Shown: positions 9,633-22,881, counted from the stretch's first letter. The stretch is DNA of 64,000 nucleotides from Tetragonia tetragonoides (GCA_038025085.1 CM076152.1:28151501-28215500), one strand, 5' to 3'. Notes: generated by a model not told the origin, from the sequence alone. Translations and numbers: made by a program.

Positions 9633-12600
9633 CATGTTAGTATGAAATGTTAGAGGCCTCAATGGGCCTAATAAGCAAAAGGAGGTGAGCCTCTTTTGCA
9701 AAAGAAATAAAATTGGTTTTGTGGCTTTTGTTGAAACCAAAATTAGGCAGGTTAATTTTGAAAATTGCAAAAAAATATGTCTGGGGAGATTGGGAGTCAT
9801 TTATTAATTTAACTGACCACCACTTGGGGAGAATATGGATTAAGTGGTTACCTCAAGAGTTCTCTGTAACTGTGATCTTCTCTTCAGCATAGCTAGTCAC
9901 ATGTCAGGTCACTCACCTTAGGCTCCAGGAGGTGTTTTTTGTAAGCATTGTGTATGGTTTCAATGAAAAAGAAGAAAAGAAGGTTTTGTGGCAGAATTTG
10001 AGGGATTTTGCTGGAAGTTGTGCTTTGCCTTGGTTAATTGCTGGAAATTTCAACAATGTGTTGAGCCAGGAAAATAGAGCAGGAGGAGCTCCTGTTACCT
10101 TTGCTGAGACTGTTGATTTTCACGAGTGTATAAATGATTGTTTGATTACTGAATTGAGCTGGACAGGCCATGAGTACACATGGAACAATAGGCATGAGAA
10201 TGGTGTGAGGGTTTACTCTAAGATTGACTGGATTTTTGCAAATTTTCAGTGGGTGCAAAATTTTGATCAGTGCACTGTGAGTTTTATGCTAGAGGGGATT
10301 TCTGATCACTCCCCCATGCATATTAGTTTGTCCTCTTGTAATCAGCAAAAAAGGGGTAATTTCAGATACTTTAACATGTGGAGTAGGCACCCTGAATTTT
10401 TACAAGTGGTGTCACAAGCTTGGAGTCAGCAAACAAAGGGCACAAAGATGCTCCAGCTCTATCACAAACTTAAGGCAGTCAGATATGATTTGAAGAAGCT
10501 GAATAGAGAAGAATTCTCTGATATCCTAGCTAGAGTTGAACAGGCTAGAAGTGCTTTGCAAATAGCTCAAACATGTGGAAATAATTGCCCTGGTGATATT
10601 TTGCTGCAGAAGTCTGAAGGGGAGGCTAGAAAATCTTTTTGTGACATTAATTTTGCTGCTGAATCCTTTTTACAGCAGAAAAGCAAAATGAAATGGGTGC
10701 AATTAGGGGATGATAATACTCAATTCTTCCATGCATTGCTGAAACACAGAACACAGAAGAACATGGTTGCTGTTTTAAAAAAGGTTAATGGGGTCATTGT
10801 CATTGAAACTGGGCAGATCTTTGAAGAATTTATCTCCTTCTACAAGGGGATGCTTGGTGTAAAGGAAGCCACAAGAGTGCCTGCAACTGAGTTTGTTTTT
10901 AAAGCTGGGAATGTTTTATCAATTGAACAGCAAATGCAATTGATAGCTCCAATTAGCCACAAAGAAATCAAAGATGCACTGTTCTCAAGATATCAACAAG
11001 AGCCCTGGCCCAAATGGTTTCTGCAGTGGATTTTTTAAAGATGCTTGGGGGGTTGTAGGTGCTGATGTCTGTAATGCTGTACAAGACTTCTTCAGCTCAG
11101 GCAAAATGCCGAAACAGCTCAATGCAACTACCATATGTTTGGTGCCTAAGGTACAAAATCCTGAGTTTGCTTCTGACTTTCGTCCCATAGCTTATTGCAA
11201 CACATTATATAAATGCATCTCAAAGGTTCTGTGCAATAGACTAGCTCAAGTTTTACCTGATTTAACTTCATTGAATCAAGGTGCTTTTGTTGCAAAAACA
11301 TCTATTGTACACAATATCATGATATGTCAGGACTTAATTAGGCATTATAGGAGGACAAAATACCACTGCTAGGTGTTTGATGAAGATTGACCCGAGAAAG
11401 GCTTATGACACCATACACTGGGACTTCCTGGATGAGATGCTCACAGGTTATGGGTTCCCTGTTACCTTTAGTAACTGGCTGATGACTTGTGTGCAAAGTG
11501 CAAGCTTTAATGTGGGTTTGAATGGAGAATGTGATGGTTATTTTGAAGCAAAAAGGGGTATAAGGCAGGGAGATCCTATCTCCCCTTTAATTTTTGTGCT
11601 GGTAATGGAATTTCTTTCAAGACTCCTGAAGCTTGTGAGTTTATCCCCTGATTTCCAGTTCCATCCTATGTGTAAAGCTGTCCAATTGAGTCATCTGTGC
11701 TTTGCAGATGATCTCATGGTGTTTTGTAGAGCAAACAAAAGCTCTGTGACCAAGGTGATGGAATGTTTCTCTTATTTCTCACAAGTCACAAGGCTACAAG
11801 CAAACAAGGATAAGTCTCATATATATACTGCTGGGGTGGGGGAGTCAGTCAAGAGAGATCTCCATCTGTTATCTGGGTTCCAGGAGGGGGATTTCCCTAT
11901 GAGGTATTTGGGTGTTCCACTCTCTCCCTCTAAATGGAACAAAATGGATTGTGCTTGCTTGGTGGAAAAGATAACAAAGAGGTTGCATATTTGGGCCTCT
12001 AAAAGCCTATCCTATGCTGGCAGGGCTCAGTTAATTAACTTAGCTCTTATGAGTCTGCATGTATATTGGGCTAGCATTTTCATTTTACCTGCTGGAATTA
12101 TCAAGACAATTGGGAGGAAATGTAGAGAATTTTTATGGAGAGGGGATGATCAGAAACAGGGTGTCAGTCTTGTTGCATGGGACATTGTATGCAGACCTAA
12201 AAAACATGGTCGCTTGAATTTCAAGAACTGCAGAAATTTCAACTATGCTTTAAATGGAAAGCACATCTGGGACTTGGCTGCAAAAAAGGATAATATGTGG
12301 GTGCGCTGGATAAATGGGGTCTATTTAAAAAATGAAGACTTTTGGCAATATGTTCCTAACACTGGAGGCAGTTGGGCATGGCAGAAGATAAATAAGAGCA
12401 AACAATTATGTTAGAAGGGATACACTGCAGGTAATAGATGGGCTTTGACAGCAAATGGTCAATATACAGTTCAGAGTGGGTACAATTTCCTTGTAGGAAA
12501 ATTACCCAAGGTGAGACATGCTAATCTCATATGGGGAAAAGTTGCTAGGCCAAGACACAGCTTCCGTCTTTGGCTCTCCCATGCAGGCAGGCTTTTGACA

Positions 12601-13006
12601 AGGGACAGGTTGCAAAGAATGGGATTCCTAGCAGGGAGTGAAGATTGTAGTTTTTGTCACATACAGGTGGAAACACACAAGCATCGGTTTTTTGAGTGCC
12701 CCAGATCTCTTATGTTGTTGACTGCAGTAAAGAGTTGGATGGGCTGCAAGGCAACTGCCACAGATATTGAGGGGATGCTAAACTGGATAAGCAGGGAGAA
12801 GGGCAGCAAATTCAGAAAGGAATTTTATGCTGCATCACTAGCATTGGATCTGGAAGGTCCAAAATGCTATTTACTTCAATGTGGGAAAATAAACAGAGGC
12901 AACAATTCTACAGCAACTGAAGTTTGATGTTCTGGCTCGTGTGGAAGGCAGGAGAAGATATAAATGCACAAGATTGGATAGATTGTTTCTTACTAATTTG
13001 ATGTAA
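9625..13006 (+). pseudogene. LINE D ORF2 (endonuclease-RT), decayed
   Basis: ATG 9625 is followed within seven codons by a TGA replacing the Trp of the WNVRG endonuclease motif. Most of the endonuclease is open at 9932-11038 (YTWNNRH, KIDWIFAN, ISDHSP). The first Asp of the usual GGDFNNV is Asn here (AGNFNNV), so the domain would be doubtful even if repaired. Frameshifts near 10990 and 11360 split the RT (INKSPGPNG; KAYDTIHWDF; KRGIRQGDPISPL; LCFADDL at about 11696-11716). The zf-RVT-like end (12445-12927) finishes in another frame near 13006. Confidence 0.9.
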
Positions 13007-13265
13007 TAGGGTCCTGTTTCTTATTGCTGTTTTTGTTTTGTTAAGCTGTATTTAGCTTTATTGCAGTTTGTATTTTTGGTGTGTAAGGTGTGTTCTCATG
13101 TTTTGGTGTGGGGTGAGGTTAATTTGTATTGGTAAACTCTAGGCTTGTATGAGCTGCCAACCCTACATAGTAGGTGGGTCGGACTTATACAAAGGCCTGT
13201 AGGTTGTATGGTGCTTGATTTCCATCTTTTATTACAGTAGCTATCTTTAAACCCCAAAAAAAAAA
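13007..13265 (+). other. LINE D 3' UTR and poly(A)
   Basis: The noncoding tail carries the hairpin variant CCTACATAGTAGG (13162-13174): the stem is intact and only the loop differs from other copies. It ends in a 10-nt poly(A). Confidence 0.75.
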
Positions 13266-13866
13266 CATTGGCATCGCGTCAAACCGCCCTTACAAGCCTA
13301 TCTGAGATCCAATAACCAACCCTAGGGGAGTCCTATGTCCCCTAGGGGTCTCCCGTGCGATATGGGTGAAAATACTAATGCCGAAAAGTTTGCGTCCGGA
13401 GGCCCAAAACATGTCCCTAGAGCATTCCGAGGGCCCGATTTCCGTCTTCGCTCGAAATTTTTTTGGGGGCTCTATTATGGCCCTAGGGGACCCCCGGTGC
13501 CCCGGAAAGGTCATACTTATCCCCGAACTCCGATATCACCCATGTAGCCCGTTTTCGGGCCATGACATTGGCATCGCGTCAAACCGCCCTTAAAAGCCTA
13601 TCAGGGGCCCAATAACCGACCCTAGGGGCCTCCCATGTCCCCTAGGGGTCTCCCGTGCGATATGGGGTGAAAATATTAACGTCGAAAAGTTTGCGTCCGG
13701 AGGCTCAAACATGTGCCGTAGAGCATTCCTGAGGCCCGGTTTCCATTTTCGCCCGAAAGTTTTTCGTGGGCTCTATTATGGCCCTAGGGGACTCCCGGTG
13801 CCCCGGGAGGGTCACCTTCATCCCCGAACTCCGATATCACCCATGTCGCCCGTTTTCAAGCCTTAA
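13266..13866 (+). repeat. Satellite block 3 (two units, about 300 bp each)
   Basis: Monomers start at 13266 and 13566. The second ends at CAAGCCTTAA, where LINE E starts with no repeated CATTGG at its 5' side. Confidence 0.92.
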
Positions 13867-13932
13867 TTACGTAATGCTCTCTTCTCTCTCCTCAACACTG
13901 CTCATCCGCCATTGATGAAGCCGTGAGTCTCG

Positions 13933-15323
13933 ATGGGGAAGAAAGATAGAGCAAAGCAGGGGGTAGAAAAGCAAAGCGAAACCGAAGTAAACTCAGTACG
14001 ACCATGTCCCACTAAAACCGTGAACCAAAAACAAAACTCAAACAACAATCGGGAAAACCTAGATCGAGTTGTGCGTAATCTGAATGATGAATTGGAAGCA
14101 CCTGAGGTTATGACACCAGAAATGCAAACGCAAACTGTCCAGCAACTGGAGATTGCACGGGAGAAGATAAACACCTGGCTATCGAAAATGAAGGAAAGGG
14201 CAAACACCCAGATGTCGTCTGAAGATGAAGAGGAAGAAATTGAGCAACCAGTCCAGCTAGGAAATTCAGAAATTGGTAAGATCTCTGCTTGGGAAAAATT
14301 CGACATAACTAAGCTAAAAAATGCTGGGTTTAAACTTGATTTTATAGAGCCTGCTATGCACGAAGGGAAACCAGTTGGGGTGATAAACCACAAAGACATT
14401 GAATCCGAAATTAATTTTTGGAACCAAGCTGTTGTGTGCTATGTCATGGGTGCTAGACCACCAATTACTGTTTTTAGCGGATTTCTAAGACGAATTTGGG
14501 CTAAAAAAGGGATGAATAAGATTGCCATGATGAACAATGGCCTGGTACTGGTCAGGTTTGATTCAATGGAGCAGAGGGATAATGTAATTCAGGAAGGAGT
14601 GTACCATTTTGACAACAAACCCATGATAGTGAGACCATGGTCTGAAAATGTGGACTATGAACATGAGGAATTAACCTCGGTTCCTATTTGGGTGAAATTC
14701 CCAGGTCTAAGTGTGAAGTATTGGAATGCAACAGGGCTAAGCAAAATTGCAAGCCTTGTTGGTAGACCAATGATGGCAGATAGGAATACGGAACTTAAGG
14801 TAGGAATTCATTATGCCCGGGTGTTAATTGAAGTGAAAATTGGAGATGTCTACCCGGAAAAGGTAAATTTCAAGAATGAGAGGGGAAACATTGTGGAGCA
14901 GGAAGTTGAGTATGATTGGAAACCAATCATCTGTAATCATTGCAAGAAGCATGGACATGGTGAACAGGAATGCAGGAAAAAGATTGGAACTGCAGTTCCT
15001 GTGGCACAACCTGTTACAGTGCAAAACAGGCCACCAGTTCAAGCAAATCCCAGAAACCAGCTATGGCAAAATGCAGGAAGAGGGAGAGGAAGAGCAGGCA
15101 ATGCAGGGGGGGCAGAAGAGCAGGAAGAGGTTTTTACAGACAGGTCCAACCACAGCCTCATACACAGAATACTTTTGCAGTGCTACAAGAAGGAGAAAAA
15201 GAAGTGCAACAGGGGGAAAAAAAGCCAGAAGAGGCAGCAGAACCAGCAGCACAGGGGGTTATGACACCTGGTATGGTCCCAACACATGGTGAGTCTCCTA
15301 TCTTGACTGGTAGTCATGGATAG
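13933..15323 (+). pseudogene. LINE E ORF1, one frameshift
   Basis: The start is ATG 13933 (MGKKDRAKQGV). It is open for 390 codons: acidic and charged N-terminus, DUF4283-like domain (about 14280-14890; GARPPITVFSGFLRRIW, VPIWVKFPGLSVKYW), knuckle CNHCKKHGHGEQEC (about 14932-14973). In the Gly/Arg-rich tail a G-run at 15104-15110 shifts the frame, and the ancestral tail continues in the frame ending TAG 15323 (..ILTGSHG). The stop overlaps ORF2 in ATGGATAG. The RNA-binding domains are all encoded before the shift, so the protein may still be partly functional. Confidence 0.88.
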
Positions 15324-18300
15324 GATTCTTATATGGAATGTGAGAGGCCTAAATGGCCCTAATAAACAGAAAGATGTATGTTTTTTCTGCAAAAAGAATA
15401 ACTTTGGATTGGTAGTTTTGTTAGAAACTAAAATTAGACTAGTAAACTTGGAAAAATGCAAAAAAAGTTTCATGCCAGAATGGGAATCATTTAGCAACCA
15501 TGACTATCATAGATTCGGAAGAATCTGGATTAGATGGCTACCAAATTATTTTCATGTTGTTGTGTTATTTTCTTCTGTGCAAATGGTGATTTGTAAAGTA
15601 GTGAATATAAGGGAAAAAAAAGAATTTGTGATGAGCTTGGTGTATGGATTAAATGAGAAGGAAGAAAGAAAACAATTGTGGAAAGACTTGGCTGATTACG
15701 CACTTAATTGTACTGTACCCTGGATTGTTGGAGGGGATTTCAACAATGTACTTCACCCTGGTAACAGACAAGGAGGAGCCCCAGTAACTTATGCGGAAAT
15801 TCAAGATTTCAAAGACTGTCTTGAGGAGTGTAACCTTACAGAATTGAGGTGGAGTGGATGCCAGTTTACCTGGAACAACAAGCATGAGAGGGGTGGGAGT
15901 GTGTATACCAAAATTGACTGGGTTTTTGCCAACAGTGCCTGGTTACAAGAGTTTGACCAATTTAATCTAGAATTCCATGCTGAGGATGTGTCAGACCACT
16001 CCCCAATCTGTTTATCCCTGCATAAAGAAATTACAAAAACAGAAACACCCCTTTTAAATTCTTTAACATGTGGAGCCTCCACTCTGATTTTCAAGCATTG
16101 GTGCAACAAGCTTGGAACTTCAGAACACAAGGCACAAAAATGTTCAGAGTTTATCAGAAATTGAAAAAACTGAGATTAGTGTTGAAAAAGCTAAATAGAG
16201 AGGAGTTCAGTGGAATACTAACTCAAGCTGGGGTGGCAAGAACAACTATGAATCAAGCTCAGATTGAAGCAAATCAGGACCCTCTGAATGAGACACTACA
16301 GCAGCAGGAAATGCAAGCTAGAAAAAGGTACAATGAACTGAACTTGGCAGCTGAGAATTTCCTACAACAAAAGAGCAAGGCAAAATGGGTTCAGTTAGGG
16401 GATGGAAACAATCAATTCTTTCATGCAATCATGAAGCAGAGAAGACAACAACACAGAGTACGCTCCATCAAGACACAAGAGGGGGAACTACTAGAAGACC
16501 AGACTCCTATTGTGGAGGAATTTGTGGGTTTCTACAGGAAAATGCTAGGGGTCACAGGAACCAGAGACAAGGCAGCAGAACACAGTTTTTTCAATGCAGG
16601 TCACAGACTAAATATACAGCAACAGATGTCCTTGAATGCACCTGTGACTGCAGAGGAAGTAAAAAGAGCCATGTTTGACATTGACAGTAACAAAAGCCCA
16701 GGTCCGGATGGGTTTGGCTCAGGTTTCTTCAAAGCAGCATGGCATACAGTGCGACAGGAAGTGACTGAGGCTATTATTGACTTTTTTGAGTCTTCCAAAA
16801 TGCTCAAAGTGGTAAATGCAACTAACTTGTGTCTTGTGCAGAAAATACCAAGTCCTAAAAAGGCATCTGATTACAGGCCCATAGCTTGCTGCAACACTAT
16901 CTACAAATGCATATCCAAGATTCTATGTGGGAGACTGGCTAGGGTACTCCCTGAACTAGTAGCTGAGAACCAGGGAGCTTTTGTGGCACGGAGATCAATA
17001 GTCCACAACATCATGATATGCCAGGACCTAATCAAGCTCTACAACAGGAAACAATCCTCTCCTAGATGCCTGATGAAGATTGATCTCAGGAAAGCTTATG
17101 ACACCATTCATTGGGGCTTTGTCAAGGAAATGCTACAGGGATATGGATTCCCACTGAAATTCAGTGGATGGATATTGGAGTGTATCCAAACAGCTAGTTT
17201 CAGCATTAACTTGAATGGGGAAACACATGGATATTTCACTGCAAAGAGAGGCATAAGACAAGGGGATCCCATCTCCCCATTAATTTTTGTCCTGGTAATG
17301 GAATACCTGACAAGAGTTCTAAAAATAGCTTGCATGGACAATAGCTTCAGCTGGCACCCCATGTGTAAGGAGCTTGCTCTGAGCCACCTTTGCTTTGCTG
17401 ATGATCTGATGTGCTTCTGCAAAGCAAATCCTGAATCAGTGAGTACCTTAATGAACTGCTTGAATTATTTTTCACAAGTGACAGGACTGAATGCAAACAA
17501 GGAAAAATCAAGTATATATGTGACAGGGGTGAATGAACAGAAGAAAAATGAACTGCTGTATCTCTCAGGGTTTCAGGAGGGTACTCTACCAATGAAATAC
17601 CTGGGAGTTCCTCTCTCTCCCTCAAAATGGAGCAAAATAGAATGTGAATGCTTGGTAGACAAAATGACTACAAAATTGCAAATATGGGCCTCCAGAAACC
17701 TCTCATATGCAGGAAGGGCACAATTAATAAACTCTGTATTACTATCTATCCATGTATACTGGTCAAGCATCTTTGTCATGCCTGCTGGGGTGCTGAAAAG
17801 TATAGAGAAAAAATGCAGATTGTTTTTATGGGGGGCTACTGACCAAAAGCAAAAAATAAGCTTGGTTGCCTGGGATGTAGAATGCAGACCAAGGAAGAAT
17901 GGTGGTATAAACATTAAACAATGCAAATTGTTTAATATAGCACTGAATGGGAAGCATATCTGGGACCTAGCCACCAAAAAAGATACACTGTGGGTAAAAT
18001 GGGTCAATGGAGTGTATCTGAAAGGAAGCACACTATGGACTTATGCTCCAGTGTGGGGAGCTAGTTGGTACTGGACAAAGCTCAACAAAATCAAGCAACA
18101 TTTCCAAGCCCACTACACACAGAGAGGAGTTTGGAGAGGGGATCAGGATGGGGTTTACACTGCAGCTAGAGGGTACAGAACACTGTTAGGCAACCTGCCA
18201 AAGTCAAGGCATGCAGACCTGATATGGGGGAAGATCTCAGTACCCAGACAAAGCTTTTGTCTATGGTTAGCTCACATGGGAAGATTGTTGACCAAGGATA

Positions 18301-18710
18301 GAATGCAGAAAATGGATTTTCTGAATGGGGATAATATATGCTACCTGTGCACAGTGGAGACAGAAACTCATAACCATATGTTCTTTCAATGTAATGTGTC
18401 TGCACAGGCACTGCAACTGCTGAGGGACTGGCTGAAAATCACTGCAAGAGCAAACACAATCAAAGGCCTGCTCAGCTGGGTTAGCAGACAGAAGTGCTCA
18501 AGTTTCAGAAAAGAAACTTATGCAGCAGGGATTGCAGGTACTGTGTACTGGTTGTGGAGATGCAGGAACTTGATTTACTCTGAGGGGAGCAGAATACCAA
18601 TGGCACAGATTACCCAACAGATGCAGCAGTCAATCAGGCTAAAAATCCACCAAAGCATTTGCAACAGGAAATTAACCAGCAGAGACAGGAGATGGGCCAA
18701 CAGTCTGTAA
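15316..18710 (+). pseudogene. LINE E ORF2 (endonuclease-RT), one frameshift
   Basis: ATG 15316 gives MDRILIWNVRGLNGPNKQ. The endonuclease is open to about 16050 with LETKIR, GGDFNNVL, FTWNNKH, KIDWVFAN and SDHSPICL. A single base appears to be missing at about 16045-16060 (ACACCCCTTTTAAATTC). The rest is open for 880 codons to TAA 18710: linker, RT with NKSPGPDGFGSGFF, MKIDLRKAYDTIHW, KRGIRQGDPISPL and LCFADDL, then a zf-RVT-like end with a Cys/His cluster (CYLC..H..HMFFQC). This is the most complete RT here; no RNase H domain is visible. Confidence 0.93.
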
Positions 18711-19186
18711 ATTACATGCACTGAAAGCAGGAGATTATACAGTTCAGCAGCAGGGGCAGGATGCAGAAAAACAGATAGCAGGGTGCAGTAGATACCCAGC
18801 AGTAAGTCCAGAACATAGGGAAAAAAAAAAAACAGATGAAGGGGGCTCAGCAGATCAGGAAGGATGAAGAGGGCACAGCAGAAGTTTGTAGTAGCAACAG
18901 GTGATGGAAATCATGCAGGAAGCCCAAAAGGAAAAACAAGAAGCAGTGGTCAAACAGCTCAGCTCAGCAAAGCTAGAGAATCTGGCCAGCAGACAGTAAC
19001 AGGAGCAGTTTTCAGAAGGACCAGCAGAAGGAAGCAGAGTAACAGCAAGGATGGGAATAAATTAGGAAAATGCAGTAGCCTATTCCAATGTATTTTGTAT
19101 TTGTTGTATTTTGTTTTGCTGTAAGTCAGGGTGTTTCTGTTTATTTTGTCTTTCTGACTTGCACCAAAAAAAAAAAAAAAAAAAAA
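18711..19186 (+). other. LINE E 3' UTR and poly(A), hairpin segment deleted
   Basis: The purine-rich tail (many CAGCAG/AGGAA) has an internal A-run near 18821-18832, a GTAAGTCAGG segment near 19119, then a deletion relative to other copies that removes CCTACCTAGTAGG, then TGACTTGCACC and poly(A). Confidence 0.75.
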
Positions 19187-19198
19187 CCAGTGGCATCG
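19187..19198 (+). repeat. Target remnant between LINEs E and F
   Basis: CCAGTGGCATCG is the target with T to G. It is all the satellite left between E's poly(A) and F. Confidence 0.8.
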
Positions 19199-19592
19199 CC
19201 CTTTTCAGCAGGTAATCAGCAGCAGGTTGATGAAGCAAGGCAGAATGAGGAATGAAACAGCTCCAAGCAGAGTTGAAAAGCTCGAAGAAGTTGTAATATT
19301 TTTAACTATTTATGTTTTTGTATTTTGCTGTAAGTCAGAAATAAATTTTGCTAATTGTAATGTTTACAGAGATGGTGAGAAATATTTTTTGCAAATTGTA
19401 ATGTTTTTACAGAGATGGTGAACCACTGCCTGTAGTGAGTTGCACCAGATTGAAGGGTTGTAAGGTAGTAGAGGGATGTAGCAAAAAGGAACCCTACCTA
19501 GTAGGTGGCCTTGGATCTGCATTGCCTAAGGACTGTAATCTTGTTACATTACAGTGAGCAATAATACAATTTATGACTTGCACCAAAAAAAA
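19199..19592 (+). mobile_element. LINE copy F, 3' UTR only
   Basis: F starts within the 3' UTR (TTTTCAGCAGGTAATCAGCAG) and ends in poly(A) 19585-19592, followed by CATTGGCATCGCG. It is a roughly 390-bp 5'-truncated copy, nearly identical to the end of C and J. The segment AATTGTAATG-TTTACAGAGATGGTG is present twice. The hairpin is at 19493-19505. Confidence 0.9.
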
Positions 19593-20140
19593 CATTGGCA
19601 TCGCGTCAAACCGCCCTTACAAGGCTATCAGGGACCCAATAACCGACCCTAGGGGCCTCCCATGTCCCCTAGGGGTCTCTCGTGCGATATGGAGTGAAAA
19701 TATTAACATCGAAAAGTTTGCGTCCGGAGGCCCAAAACACGTCCCCTAAAGCATTCTCTGGGCCCGGTTTTCGTTTTCGCTCGAAATTTTTTCGGGGGAT
19801 CTGTTATGGCCCTAGGGGACCCTCGGGAGGGTCATACTTATCCCCGAACTCCGATATCACCCATGCCGACCGTTTTCGGGCCTTAACATTAGCATAGCGT
19901 GAAACCGCCCTTAGAAGCCTATTAGGGACCCAATAACCGACCCAAGGGGCGTCCCATGTCCTCTAGGGGTCTCCCGTGCGATAGGGGCAAAAATATTAAC
20001 GTCGAAAAGTTTGCGTTCGGAGACCCAAAACAAATCCCCCAGAGCATTCCCGGGGCCCTAGGGGACCCCCGGTGTTCCGGGAGGGTCATACTTATCCCCG
20101 AACTCCGATATCACCCATGTCGCCCGTTTTCGGGCCATAA
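19593..20140 (+). repeat. Satellite block 4 (two units, 294 and 254 bp)
   Basis: Monomers start at 19593 and 19887 (CATTAGCATAGCG variant). The second lacks about 48 bp between CCCGGGGCCC and CTAGGGGACC, an internal deletion between the repeated GGGGCCC/GGCCC stretches. Confidence 0.9.
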
Positions 20141-20152
20141 CATTGGCATCGC
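20141..20152 (+). repeat. 5' target copy of LINE G
   Basis: CATTGGCATCGC precedes G; the matching CATTGGCATCGC at 23529 follows G's poly(A). Confidence 0.8.
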
Positions 20153-22881
20153 CAATCCGTTTCAGACCACTCCCCAATCTGTTTGACCCTCCAGACAGAA
20201 CCTGAAAAAACAAAGACACCCTTCAAATACTTGAACATGTGGAGCCTCGACTCTGAATTCCATGCTATGGTGCAGCAAGCATGGAACTTCAGAACACAAG
20301 GCACAAAAATGGTCAGAGTTTACAGGAAACTGAAAAAGGTGAGACAAGTGCTGAAGAGCTTAAACAGAAATGAATTTAGGGACATTCTAGCACAAGCAGA
20401 CTTTGCAAGAGCAACCATGACTCAAGCCCAGATTGCTGCTAATAATGAGCCCTTAAATGAGGAAACACAGCACAAGGAGCTACAGGGCAGGAAAAAATAC
20501 AATGAGCTTAACATGGTTGCAGAAAACTTCTTACAGCAGAAAAGTAAGGCAAAGTGGGTGCAGCTGGGGGATGGAAACACACAGTTCTTCCATGCAGTTA
20601 TGAAGCAAAGAAGACACAAGAACAGAGTGCACTCAATCAGAACACAGCAGGGGACCCTACTGGAAGATAAACAGATGGTTATGGAGGAATTTGTGAGATT
20701 TTACAAAGAAATGTTGGGAGTCTTAGGGGATAGAGCAACTACAGCAGAAGCCAGTTTCTTCTCAGCAGGACACAAACTGGATATACATCAACAAATGGAC
20801 CTCATTGCTCCAGTCAGTGCCACTGAGGTGAAAACAGCAATGTTTGAGATAGACAGCAACAAAAGCCCGGGCCCAGATGAATTTGGTTCAGGCTTCTTCA
20901 AGGCAGCATGGCATATTGTGGGGCATGAAGTGACTGAAGCTATCATTGACTTCTTTGAGTCATCTAGAACGCTTAAAGAAGTGAATGCTACAAACCTATG
21001 CCTTGTGCAGAAGATACAAAACCCAGAGAAGGCATCTGATTTCAGGCCCATAGCATGCTGCAACACAATCTACAAGTGCATATCCAAGATCATGTGTGGT
21101 AGACTGGCAAAAGTTCTCCCAATGCTTGTTTCAGAGAACCAGGGAGCCTTTGTGGCTCAGAGATCAATTGTAAACAACATCATGATATGTCAGGACCTTA
21201 TTAAGCACTACAACAGGAAACAGTCCTCTCCTAGATGCTTGATGAAGATAGACCTGAGGAAAGCATATGACACAATACATTGGGGATTTGTGAAGGAAAT
21301 GCTACAAGGGTATGGGTTTCCTGCAAAATTCAGTGGATGGCTAATTGAATGCATCCAAACTGCAAGCTTCAGCATCAATCTGAATGGGGAAACACATGGA
21401 TACTTTATTGCAAAACGTGGCATTAGATAGGGTGATCCAATCTCTCCACTAATTTTTGTATTAGTTATGGAATACCTGTCTAGAACACTGAAATTAGCCT
21501 GTATGGATAGAAGCTTCAGCTGGCACCCCATGTGCAAAGACCTTGGCCTGAGTCATCTATGCTTTGCTGATGACCTAATGTGCTTCTGCAAAGCTTCCCC
21601 AGAACCTGTGAGCATCATGATGAACAGCATAAACCACTTCTCACAAGCCACTGGCCTATTTGCAAACAAGGAAAAATCAAACATTTATGTTGCAGGGGTT
21701 AATGAACAAATGAAAAATGAATTGCTGCATATCTCAGGATTTAGAGAGGGAACTCTACCCATGAAATATCTGGGTGTCCCTCTATCCCCCTCAAAATGGA
21801 GCAAAATTGATTGTGAGTACTTGGTGGATAAAATGACTAGGAAACTTCAGATTTGGGCCTCCAGGAACCTCTCTTATGCAGGAAGAGTACAACTAATTAA
21901 TTTTGTATTATTTTCCATACATGTATACTGGTCTAGCATATTCATTATGCCTACTGGAGTACTGAAAAATGTGGAGCAAAAATGCAGATTTTTCTTATGG
22001 GGGACAACTGAACAGAAACACAAGACAAGCTTGGTGGCATGGGACATGGTGTGCAGACCAAGGAAAAATGGTGGACTAAATGTGAAAAACTGCAAATGGT
22101 TCAACATAGCTCTAAAGGTAAGCATATCTGGGACCTGGCCACAAAGAAAGACACACTGTGGGTAAGATGGATCAATGGAGTGTACCTGAAAGGTGTGAAC
22201 CTTTGGAACTATGCTCCAGTCTGGGGTTCTACCTGGTACTGGAACAAGCTGAATAAGACCAAAAGCCACTTTCAGGCACAGTACACTACAAGGGGAGCAT
22301 GGAAGCTTGAAACTGATGGCCTATATAATGCTGCAAGTGGATACAGAATGTTGCAAGGAATTATGCCAAAATACAGACATGCAGATTTAATCTGGGGGAA
22401 ATTATCCATGCCTAGGCAAAGTTTCTGCCTTTGGCTAGCCCAAAAGGGAAGACTGTTGACCAAAGATAGGCTGAAGAGAATGGGATTCTTGAATGGTGAT
22501 GAAATATGCTACATGTGCAAGCTGAAACCAGAAGACCACAACCATCTATTCTTTACATGCAAAGTGTCAACAGAAGTCCTGGAACAGTTAAAGAATTGGC
22601 TGACAATTTCAGCAAAAGCAAAAACAATTCAGGGAATGCTTAATTGGATAAGTAGGCAAAAGTGCTCGAGAATCAGAAAGGGAGTGTATGCATCTGGGCT
22701 AGCAGCAGCTGTGTATTGGGTTTGGAAATGCAGAAATACTCACTTTGCTGGGGAAGGCAACATTCCAGTATCACAAATCATGCAACAGATACAGCAAATC
22801 GTCAGAATCAGATCCCAACACTGCAGCAACAGCAAAAGAAAGATATCCAGCAGGGATAAGAGATGGATAGATGAGATTTAG
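20153..22881 (+). pseudogene. LINE G ORF2, partial (RT and C-terminus)
   Basis: The open frame from 20183 covers the linker and RT fingers (NKSPGPDEFGSGFF, KIDLRKAYDTIHW). The Gln of GIRQGDP has become TAG at 21428-21430, after which the same frame continues (21431-22165) through LCFADDL and MKYLGVPLSPSKW. One lost base near 22115 (AAATGGGAAG to AAAGGTAAG) shifts into the frame 22039-22881, which holds the zf-RVT-like end. The endonuclease is missing because of 5' truncation. Confidence 0.92.

Larger units (their letters stand above)
8121..13265 (+). mobile_element. LINE copy D, full length but decayed
   Basis: D spans leader (8121-8205, with TTTCTCTCTCTAG), ORF1, ORF2, 3' UTR and poly(A) 13256-13265. 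It is flanked by CATTGGCATCG on both sides (8110-8120 and 13266-13276). Length is about 5.1 kb. Its 3' end (..TTTAAACCCC-poly(A)) differs from the TGACTTGCACC type and groups it with A. Confidence 0.92.
13867..19186 (+). mobile_element. LINE copy E, full length and best preserved
   Basis: E runs from its leader (ATGCTCTCTTCTCTCTCCTC near 13872) through ORF1 and ORF2 to a 21-nt poly(A) at 19166-19186, about 5.3 kb. It is followed by CAGTGGCATCG (19188-19198), a one-base variant of the target. Only one frameshift is visible in each ORF. Its 3' UTR lacks the roughly 200-bp segment carrying the hairpin, passing from GTAAGTCAGGGTG almost directly to CTTTCTGACTTGCACC. Confidence 0.93.
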
